Positions 7,397 to 13,320 of a DNA stretch of 13,320 nucleotides are shown here, one piece after another. Each line of letters begins with the position of its first letter. Positions within the stretch are counted from its first letter, which is position 1. The DNA comes from Acidocella sp. (GTDB lineage: Bacteria > Pseudomonadota > Alphaproteobacteria > Acetobacterales > Acetobacteraceae): contig JAQUAC010000032.1 of NCBI GenBank assembly GCA_028687415.1, forward strand, positions 1-13,320, written 5' to 3'. Below the pieces are notes generated by a model. That model had not been told where the DNA came from. It made no database searches and saw nothing but the letters and a program-made list of their open reading frames with translations. The position numbers were made by a program, and so were the translations under genes.

Positions 7397-7422
7397 GCGC
7401 CCCGCGCCCCGCGCCCCGCGCG
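7397..7422. repeat. Three tandem copies of a 7-bp GC repeat
   Basis: GCGCCCC is repeated three times without interruption (7397-7417) and is followed by a partial copy. It lies between the MFS remnant and the response regulator gene, in a very GC-rich stretch that continues to about 7445. No gene is evident in 7335-7508. A weak inverted repeat CTTCCA / TGGAAG (7451-7456, 7465-7470) lies just upstream of the regulator and could be an operator, but the evidence is slight. Confidence 0.7.
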
Positions 7423-7508
7423 TTGGGCCGCGGCGGGCGGCGCAGCACCGCTTCCAGTTCACATTGGAAGTGGTATGCTCGCCGAAATATTCTTTCGCAG
7501 AACGGATC

Positions 7509-8180
7509 ATGCAGCTTCTACTGGCCGAGGATGAGCAGAAGACAGTTGAGTATCTCACCAAGGGATTGCGTGAGGATGGTCATGCCGTGGACGCGGTGGG
7601 CGACGGCGCGGATGCGCTGGCGCTGGCGCTCAGCAATGAGTTCGACGCCATCATCCTGGACGTGATGCTGCCCAGCCTGGACGGCTGGGAGGTTTTGAAG
7701 CGCCTGCGCGGCGCCGGGCGGGCTACGCCGGTGCTGTTCCTCACCGCGCGGGACCATGTAGAGGACCGCGTGCGCGGTTTCGACCTCGGCGCCAATGACT
7801 ATCTCATCAAGCCTTTCGCTTTTGCGGAGCTTCTGGCCCGGCTGCGTAATCTGGCGCGTCTGCCAAAGGCCACGGTGGAGAGCGGCTTAGTGGCGGTGGG
7901 AGATCTGGAGATCGACCCATTGCGCCACCGCGTCTTCCGCGCCGGGCAGGCCCTACAGCTCACCTCGAAGGAATATGCGCTGCTGCTCCTACTGGCACGC
8001 AACAAGGGGCGGGTCATGTCCCGTACCGTCATCGCGGAAGCGATCTGGGGCATGTTCCACGACCAGCAATCCAACGCCGTCGATGCGCTGGTGCGCCGCC
8101 TGCGCACCAAGTTGGATACGCCGTTCGAGAGCGCACTGCTGCATGCGATCCGCGGCACAGGCTACGTGCTGGACGCATGA
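7509..8180 (+). CDS. OmpR/PhoB-family response regulator, heavy-metal (CopR/CzcR/SilR) type
   Basis: This 223-residue cytoplasmic transcription factor is activated by phosphorylation from the kinase encoded next. I start it at the ATG at 7509 (MQLLLAEDEQ), which gives the normal family N-terminus; 15 extra codons are open upstream but are not receiver-like. The receiver domain (about 1-118) has the acidic pair Glu7/Asp8, phospho-acceptor Asp51 in ILDVMLP, Thr79 in FLTAR and Lys101 in IKPF. The winged-helix DNA-binding domain (about 127-221) contains LTSKEYALL, the recognition region around NAVDALVRRLR, and the closing IRGTGYVL hairpin. Its stop overlaps the kinase start by ATGA. The pairing and sequence style fit regulators of metal-efflux RND systems, and an adaptor and pump follow directly. 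The inducing metal cannot be read from the sequence. The ribosome binding site is poor (ACGGA very close to the ATG). Confidence 0.92.
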   Translation: MQLLLAEDEQKTVEYLTKGLREDGHAVDAVGDGADALALALSNEFDAIILDVMLPSLDGWEVLKRLRGAGRATPVLFLTARDHVEDRVRGFDLGANDYLIKPFAFAELLARLRNLARLPKATVESGLVAVGDLEIDPLRHRVFRAGQALQLTSKEYALLLLLARNKGRVMSRTVIAEAIWGMFHDQQSNAVDALVRRLRTKLDTPFESALLHAIRGTGYVLDA

Positions 8181-9592
8181 AACGGCCTTTCCTTCGTCCC
8201 AATTCTATCAGCGGGCGGCTGGCGCTGCTCTACACGCTCGGTGCTCTGCTGGCGGTGGGGCTGTTCGCGATGCTGGCCAATTGGAAGCTTGAGGCGAATT
8301 TTACCGCCGCGCACCGGGATTTTCTGCAGGCCAAGGCGGCGGAATTTCAGGATGATCTGAACGAAGGCGATGGCGCGCCGAACTTACTCATCAATGAGAT
8401 TTTGAAAGAGACTGATGGCGCCCGGCTACGCGCTTATGAGGCCAGGGTACTGGTGGCGGGCCGGCAGATGGGCGAGACGCCGGGTATGGGCGCGCTGCTA
8501 CCTGCGGCCTTGTTCCCCGCCGTGCGCGGCGTGCAAAGCGCGCCGCTCATCCCCTACCAGACAGGCAAAAGCTCTTGGCTGCTGACCAGCCTGCCCCTGC
8601 AAGATGCCCAGGGGCAGGGCGGCGTGGTCCTGCAAATCGGGCTGGATATTACACGAGACAATGCGTTGCTGACGGATTTTCACCGGGCTTTGGCGGTGTT
8701 CTTCGTGCTGATGGTGCCATTGTTGCTGGGGGCCGGGCGGCTGGCCGCCGCGCACGCGCTGGCACCGGTGGCGCGCATTGCCACAGTGGCGCGGAGCATC
8801 ACGCCGGCCCAACTCTCCCGCCGTATCCCGCTGGAGCCGCCCTGGCCGCGCGAGTTGACCGGGCTGGTGGAGATCTTCAATCAGATGCTGGAAAATTTAG
8901 AGTCCAACTTCGCCCGGCTCTCGCGCTTCTCGGCGGACATCGCGCACGAGCTACGCACGCCACTCTCCAACCTCAATGGCAGCCTGGAAGTCTGCCTCAC
9001 CCGCCCGCGCGGCGAGGCGGAATACCGCGCCGCCATCGCTTCCGCGCTGGAGGATGGCCAGCGCCTGACCTGGCTGATCGAGAATCTGCTGTTCCTGGCG
9101 CGGGTGGAGAACCCTAGCCACGCGCTACGCCATGAGCGTTTCGCGGTCAGCGAACTCTGCGCCTGGGTCATCGCGCAATATGACGCCCAGGCAAAAGCCA
9201 AAGACTTACGCATCCGCACCGAAGGCACGGCCACGCTTTATGCCGACACGCTGCTTTTCCGGCAGGCGGTGGGGAATGTACTGGCCAATGCGGTGCGCCA
9301 CGCGCCGCCCGGCTCAGAGATTACGCTGCGCATTTCTGGGGCTCCGGCTAATGGCGTGGATATTGAGATCGCCGACCAGGGGCCGGGCATCGCGCCCGAA
9401 CATCTGCCCCGGTTGTTCGACCGGTTTTACCAGACCGACCCGGCGCGCGGCCATGAGGCGGCGCAAGGCTCGGGGTTGGGGCTGTCCATCGTGCGCTCGA
9501 TCATGGAGCTGCATGGCGGACGGGCGGAGATCGAGAGCGCGCCGGGCCGAGGGGCGCGGGTAACGCTGCATTTTCCGCCCATGGAGGCATGA
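8177..9592 (+). CDS. Sensor histidine kinase, heavy-metal (CopS/CzcS/CusS) type
   Basis: This 471-residue inner-membrane kinase phosphorylates the response regulator encoded immediately upstream (4-bp overlap, so translationally coupled). An N-terminal helix (about 14-35) and a second helix (about 170-192) bracket a periplasmic sensor region of about 130 residues. A HAMP linker follows (about 190-245). The DHp helix has FSADIAHELRTPLSNL with His257 as the phospho-acceptor. The ATPase domain shows the N box (VGNVLANAVRHA), the G1 box (IADQGPGIAPEHLPRLF), the F box (DRFYQTD) and the G2 box (GSGLGLSIV). The length and order match metal-sensing kinases such as CusS. The sensor region has few His, Met or Cys residues, so I cannot assign the metal, and a non-metal signal remains possible. 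The stop is followed after one base by the palindromic promoter region of the efflux genes. Confidence 0.92.
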   Translation: MKRPFLRPNSISGRLALLYTLGALLAVGLFAMLANWKLEANFTAAHRDFLQAKAAEFQDDLNEGDGAPNLLINEILKETDGARLRAYEARVLVAGRQMGETPGMGALLPAALFPAVRGVQSAPLIPYQTGKSSWLLTSLPLQDAQGQGGVVLQIGLDITRDNALLTDFHRALAVFFVLMVPLLLGAGRLAAAHALAPVARIATVARSITPAQLSRRIPLEPPWPRELTGLVEIFNQMLENLESNFARLSRFSADIAHELRTPLSNLNGSLEVCLTRPRGEAEYRAAIASALEDGQRLTWLIENLLFLARVENPSHALRHERFAVSELCAWVIAQYDAQAKAKDLRIRTEGTATLYADTLLFRQAVGNVLANAVRHAPPGSEITLRISGAPANGVDIEIADQGPGIAPEHLPRLFDRFYQTDPARGHEAAQGSGLGLSIVRSIMELHGGRAEIESAPGRGARVTLHFPPMEA

Positions 9593-9593
9593 A

Positions 9594-9611
9594 AATGATA
9601 TAATTATCATT
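9594..9611 (+). promoter_or_regulatory. Extended -10 promoter inside a palindromic operator (Fur-family-like) for the RND genes
   Basis: Arms AATGATA (9594-9600) and TATCATT (9605-9611) form a perfect inverted repeat around TAAT, in an otherwise very GC-rich region. The same bases contain TGATATAAT (9596-9604), a perfect extended -10 element (TGnTATAAT), which can work without a good -35; none is evident upstream. The arms resemble half-sites of Fur-family boxes (TGATA/TATCA cores), with one base less between them than in the Fur consensus; Zur boxes also look similar. A protein bound here would cover the -10, so repression is the simplest reading. The first downstream start is the adaptor ATG at 9656, about 45 nt from the expected transcription start. 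Confidence 0.55.
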
Positions 9612-9655
9612 GAAATAGCGCCGTTCTGCCCGGCGAGCGCGTTTATCAAGGCAGG

Positions 9656-10633
9656 ATGATTCGACGCTCGAAATACGTGCGGCCACTCTGGCTCATGCTG
9701 GCCGCCCTGGCCGTCATCGCGCAAGCGCCGTCCGGCTGGGTTACGGTGCAAGCCACGCAACAGGCGCCCGTTCTCTCCGGCTTTGCATCCGTGCAGCCCG
9801 GAACCCCCGTCACCATCACCGCCCTGCAATCCGGCATGCTCGCCAGTCTCTCTGTCGCACCGGGCGAACATGTGCAGCCGGGCCAGACCATCGCGCAACT
9901 CGGTGGCCCGCAGATCGAGGCTGCTCTCGCCACGGCGCAGGGCGCAAGCAATGCCGCGAATGCCGGCTTAGCGGCGGAGCAGGGTAAATTCGCGGATCAT
10001 CTTTCCACTCAGGCAGCAGTGGCGCAGGCCAAGGCCAATGCCCAGGCCGCGCGGGCGAATCTTGCCGCACTACAAGCCGCCACGCGGCTGCAAAGCCCGG
10101 TGGCCGGGCAGGTACAGAGCCTCGCCGCCGGCCCTGGGGCGGCTCTGCAACCGGGCCAGGAAGTGGCGGTGGTGCAGCCCGCCTCCGGCGTTTGGGTGAA
10201 GGCAGTTCTGTATGGCTCGCAGGCTACCACATTTTCTCCTGGCATGGCGGCACGCTTCACCCCCGCCAATGGCCAGCCTGCCGAACCCGTCACCCTGCGC
10301 GGCGTGCAAGGCACCCAGCCCGATGGCGGGCTGGTTCTGGCCTTCTCCGGCGCCGCTTTGCAACCGGGCGAGGCGGGCACGCTCAGCCTCTCTCAGCCGC
10401 CCCGCCAAGTGCTGCTGGTGCCCAGCGAAGCCCTGGTGCTGGATGACGGGCGCTGGTGGGTGATGCTGCATGACGCCAAGGGCGACCATGCCGTGCAGGT
10501 TGTGCCGGGTGATACGGAGGGTGTGCAAACGCCCATCCTCTCGGGTCTTAAGGCGGGGGATCAGGTGATCGTTCAGGATGCCGCCCTGCTCTACCATCGC
10601 GGTATCGCCGCCCAATATCAGCCGCCGGATTAG
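9656..10633 (+). CDS. RND efflux periplasmic adaptor subunit (membrane fusion protein)
   Basis: This 325-residue protein should link the inner-membrane RND pump to an outer-membrane channel across the periplasm. An N-terminal basic stretch and hydrophobic helix (about 8-24, ending AQA) form a signal peptide or anchor. Two lipoyl half-motifs, VTITALQSG...VQPGQTIAQL (52-82) and LQSPVAGQVQSLAAG...LQPGQEVAVV (145-173), flank a short Ala-rich helical hairpin (about 86-143). A beta-barrel region follows, then a membrane-proximal segment containing VLLVPSEALVLDDG (252-265) and LKAGDQVIV (298-306). The hairpin and the total length are shorter than in most AcrA/CusB adaptors (usually about 370-420). 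No Met- or His-rich N-terminal metal-binding segment like that of CusB is seen. AAGG lies 4 nt before the ATG. The stop is 2 nt before the pump start, indicating one operon. Confidence 0.9.
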   Translation: MIRRSKYVRPLWLMLAALAVIAQAPSGWVTVQATQQAPVLSGFASVQPGTPVTITALQSGMLASLSVAPGEHVQPGQTIAQLGGPQIEAALATAQGASNAANAGLAAEQGKFADHLSTQAAVAQAKANAQAARANLAALQAATRLQSPVAGQVQSLAAGPGAALQPGQEVAVVQPASGVWVKAVLYGSQATTFSPGMAARFTPANGQPAEPVTLRGVQGTQPDGGLVLAFSGAALQPGEAGTLSLSQPPRQVLLVPSEALVLDDGRWWVMLHDAKGDHAVQVVPGDTEGVQTPILSGLKAGDQVIVQDAALLYHRGIAAQYQPPD

Positions 10634-10635
10634 CC

Positions 10636-13320
10636 ATGCCAGACGCTTTGCTCCGCCTGCTCGGCCGCCCGGCTTTATGGCTGATGGTCTATGCCGCTCT
10701 GCTCGGCTACGGACTGTTCGCGCTGTTCAACATCCCCGAAGAGGTGCTGCCTGCCTTCAACTATCCCGAGGTCAGCGTGACGGTACATCTGCCGGGCACC
10801 ACCGCCACGGATATGGAGGCGATGGTGACCACCCCGCTGGAGGGCGTGCTGCTCGGCCTGCCGGGTGTTGCCAATGTCCGCAGCAGCATCAGCGACGGGC
10901 AGGTGGAAACCGATCTGCGCTTTGCCGACACCACCAACGCCCAGGCGGATTTGCAGGCGGTGAACGGCGCCATTGAGCGCGCCCAGACCAACCTTCCGCC
11001 GGGCGTGCAGCCTTTCACGCAGATCATGGGCAATGCCATCAACGAGGTGGCTGATTACGCCGTGCGCTTCGACCCTGGCACCTCACAAGCAGAGGTGGCG
11101 CGGGCGGTTGCCATGCAACTGGTACCGGCCCTGCGCGCGGTACCCGGCGTGCAGCTCGTCACCAGCGCCGGGTTGGGGGGCGAGGCGCTTTGGGTGCAGC
11201 CCAACCTCACCGCCATGGAACAGGCCGGTGTTTCCGTGCAGGCTTTGCAGCAGGCGCTGGCTGGGCAAGCGATGCTGGTGCCGGGCGGCTCGCTTAGCCT
11301 TGGCCACACGGATTCCCTCATCACCTTCGCCAACGCTCCCAATGCGACCACACTGGCGCAAATGCCGGTGATAGGGCCGCATGGGCCCATTCCACTGGGC
11401 GCGCTGGCGCGCATTGTGCACAGCACCGAGCCAGTGCATCAGCGCGAATTGCTGGATGGCGAACCCGCCATCGCACTCACCATCTTCAAGCAACAGGGCG
11501 CCTCCACCTTGCCTGTGACACGGGCTCTGGAGACGGCCATCAAATCCGTGGCACTGCCAGAAGGCGTTTCCGTGGTGCGGATCTACGATCAGGGCCATCT
11601 GGTGGGAGCGACGAGCGACGATCTACGCCGCAACCTGCTCATCGGCGGGGTGCTCGCCATCGCCGGGCTGCTCGCCGTGTTGGGTCTGGGCAGCGGCGCC
11701 TGGCTGCTGGCCTTGTCACTCCCGGCCTCGCTGCTGCTAGGTATTGCCGGGCTGTACGCCACCGGGCAAAGTCTCAATCTGCTTACCTTCGGTGCCATCA
11801 TCGTCGCCCTCGGGCTGGTGGCGGATGATTCCATCATTGTGCTGGAGAGCATCTTTCACCGCTGGGAAGCGGGCGACGAGACTTGGCCCGGCATCTGGCG
11901 GGGCCTGCGGGAGATCATGGCGCCGGACATTATCGGCACGCTCACGACAATCCTGGTTTTCGTGCCGCTGCTGTTTACCGGCGGGTTGGCGGGGCTGTTC
12001 TGCGTGCCCTTCGCGCTGGGCATGATCTTCTCGCTCAGCGCCTCGCTGCTGGTTTCGCTCACGCTCATCCCGCTGGGGCTGGGGCTGCTGCCGCGCCATG
12101 CCGTGCGCCCGCCGCGTGCCGCCCAAGCGCTGCTGTTGCGGTTGATGGGCTGGAACCGGCGTTTGTTCCGCCTGGCGCAGGCCTACCCCAAGCGCGCCGT
12201 GCTCGCCTGTGTGGCGCTGCTGCTGCTCAGCTTCGGGGCGATGAGCCTTGTCTCGGTTAATGTGCTGCCTTTGCCGAATGAGGGCGTGCTGCTGGAGTCG
12301 TTCACTCTCGCACCTGGCACGTCACTCGCGGATACGGATGCGCTGATGCGCCGCCTCTCCGCCCGGCTGGCGAAAGACCCGGCGGTTGAGCATGTGCTGG
12401 TGCGCATCGGCTCGGCCGCAGACTCCGCTTATACTGAGCCCACCTATGCGGGCGAGATCACCATTCCCCTGAAGCCCGGCGCGGGCGGGACCAGCCTGGA
12501 TGCCATCGCCAACCGCGTGCAGGCGGAAACGCAATTCCCTTCGCTGCAGACCGGTATCGACACACCGACCATCGAACGGCTGGGGGAGAGTCTGAACGGC
12601 CTGCCGCAGCCCTTCGCGCTGGACTTGTATGGCGACGACCTTGGCCAGATGACGGAAACCGCCGAGGCCATCGCGCAACGGCTGATCGAGGTGCCGGGGT
12701 TGAGTGACTTGTTCAACGACCAGGGCTACCCGGAAACGCAGATCCGCATCACGCCTCGCCCGGCTGCGCTGGCGGCAGCCGGAATGACGCCGGCGGAGCT
12801 GAGCGGCGAGGTCTCCGCCCTGATGGCCGGGCAGGTCGTGGCCGAACTACCGGATGGCGCGGCGCCGCTGCCGCTTTATCTGCGCCTGCCGGATGCGCGT
12901 TTACTCTCGCCGACCCAACTAAACGCCCTGCCGGTGGGGCCGGACAGCGCCACGCCGTTGGGGGTTCTGGCGGATGTGTCTCTCACCACCAGCCCGAACC
13001 AGTTCATGCATATCGACGGCGCGCGGGCACTGGAAATTCTCGCCACCCCCACCACCGCGCCCAACCTCGCCATCGCCCAGGCAAAACGCGCTCTGGCCGG
13101 GTTGAAGCTGCCGCCGGGCGAGCGGATCGCCTTTGGCGGGCTGTACCCGATGCTGGTGCATGCCGCCCTGGGGTTGGGCATTGCGGCCATCGCGGCCATC
13201 GCGGCGCTGGCCTGGGTGCTGTTCCTGCGCTTCTCCGGCAGGCGTGTGCCGCTCTTGCTACTGGCGCAGATCCCGCTGGCGATGACCGGCGGCGGGTTGG
13301 CGCTGGCGGTGAGCGGGCTG
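10636..13320 (+). CDS. RND-superfamily efflux pump (inner-membrane transporter), 3' partial
   Basis: This proton-driven pump of the AcrB/CusA superfamily is open for 895 codons from the ATG at 10636 to the window edge; with a usual length of about 1020-1050, some 120-150 residues are missing. TM1 lies at about 14-33, followed by the typical start of the first periplasmic loop (FNYPEVSVTV, then TTPLEGVL and GLPGVANVRS). A helix cluster begins at about 333 and contains VADD with Asp397 and Asp398, aligning with the AcrB proton-relay pair Asp407/Asp408, and Glu404. The second repeat begins with a helix at about 521-540, followed by the second large loop and TM8 at about 839-865. The Asp that heavy-metal CzcA pumps carry six residues before the VD motif is Ala391 here, so the pump does not have the classic heavy-metal signature. 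The substrate is undetermined; the heavy-metal-type two-component genes nearby leave metal efflux possible. Confidence 0.93.
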   Translation, partial: MPDALLRLLGRPALWLMVYAALLGYGLFALFNIPEEVLPAFNYPEVSVTVHLPGTTATDMEAMVTTPLEGVLLGLPGVANVRSSISDGQVETDLRFADTTNAQADLQAVNGAIERAQTNLPPGVQPFTQIMGNAINEVADYAVRFDPGTSQAEVARAVAMQLVPALRAVPGVQLVTSAGLGGEALWVQPNLTAMEQAGVSVQALQQALAGQAMLVPGGSLSLGHTDSLITFANAPNATTLAQMPVIGPHGPIPLGALARIVHSTEPVHQRELLDGEPAIALTIFKQQGASTLPVTRALETAIKSVALPEGVSVVRIYDQGHLVGATSDDLRRNLLIGGVLAIAGLLAVLGLGSGAWLLALSLPASLLLGIAGLYATGQSLNLLTFGAIIVALGLVADDSIIVLESIFHRWEAGDETWPGIWRGLREIMAPDIIGTLTTILVFVPLLFTGGLAGLFCVPFALGMIFSLSASLLVSLTLIPLGLGLLPRHAVRPPRAAQALLLRLMGWNRRLFRLAQAYPKRAVLACVALLLLSFGAMSLVSVNVLPLPNEGVLLESFTLAPGTSLADTDALMRRLSARLAKDPAVEHVLVRIGSAADSAYTEPTYAGEITIPLKPGAGGTSLDAIANRVQAETQFPSLQTGIDTPTIERLGESLNGLPQPFALDLYGDDLGQMTETAEAIAQRLIEVPGLSDLFNDQGYPETQIRITPRPAALAAAGMTPAELSGEVSALMAGQVVAELPDGAAPLPLYLRLPDARLLSPTQLNALPVGPDSATPLGVLADVSLTTSPNQFMHIDGARALEILATPTTAPNLAIAQAKRALAGLKLPPGERIAFGGLYPMLVHAALGLGIAAIAAIAALAWVLFLRFSGRRVPLLLLAQIPLAMTGGGLALAVSGL

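Noticed and set aside
7451..7479. CTTCCA / TGGAAG repeat plus TATGCT as a promoter for the response regulator
   Set aside because: Six-base arms and no convincing -35 box; mentioned with the GC repeat but not called as a separate feature.
9314..9898. 194-codon minus-strand ORF across the kinase end and adaptor start
   Set aside because: It runs antisense to two well-supported genes and across their promoter, and its composition is typical of reversed GC-rich coding.
10070..10615. 181-codon minus-strand ORF inside the adaptor gene
   Set aside because: Antisense shadow of GC-rich coding sequence; no domain seen.

Overview
The window looks like part of an alphaproteobacterial genome. The cell-wall gene, the adaptor and the RND pump have GC-rich, alanine/glycine-rich coding, and the PBP2 reads like alphaproteobacterial homologues. 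I lean to an acidophilic Acetobacteraceae type (Acidiphilium/Acidocella-like), but that is an impression from the protein sequences, not a measurement. The content is mostly accessory metal resistance and efflux, entered from the 3' part of one housekeeping gene.

Layout: (1) 1-1622 (+) is the 3' portion of a penicillin-binding protein 2 (mrdA-type) gene whose N-terminus lies upstream. (2) 1619-4577 (-) is a copper operon read copA, cueR, small two-helix membrane ORF; its end overlaps the PBP2 stop tail to tail. (3) 4609-4676 holds two back-to-back MerR/CueR-type promoters, each with a 19-bp spacer. Their -35 boxes sit inside one 14-bp-arm inverted repeat. (4) 4708-4909 (+) is a copZ-like chaperone gene broken by one extra A in an A7 run. 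(5) 5112-6842 (+) encodes a 576-residue fusion of an HMA domain, a DsbD/TauE-like membrane domain and two cupredoxin-like domains. (6) 6930-7334 (+) is a decayed major facilitator gene with two in-frame stops and a large internal deletion. (7) 7509-9592 (+) is an OmpR-type response regulator and histidine kinase pair with a 4-bp overlap, of the heavy-metal type. (8) 9594-9611 is an AT-rich palindrome over an extended -10 promoter. It precedes (9) 9656-10633, a periplasmic adaptor, and (10) 10636-13320, an RND pump that runs off the window end.

How they work together: excess Cu(I) is sensed by CueR, which should activate both arms of the divergent promoter. One arm makes the CopA exporter plus more CueR. 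The other makes the CopZ chaperone (if the frameshift is bypassed or is a sequencing error) and the HMA/DsbD-like/cupredoxin membrane protein, which probably handles copper at the membrane and periplasm. The two-component pair probably controls the adjacent RND efflux genes, whose substrate cannot be read from the sequence. The palindrome suggests a second regulator acts directly on the pump promoter. I saw no tRNA, rRNA, CRISPR array, complete insertion sequence or replication origin. No outer-membrane channel gene for the RND system is present in the window.
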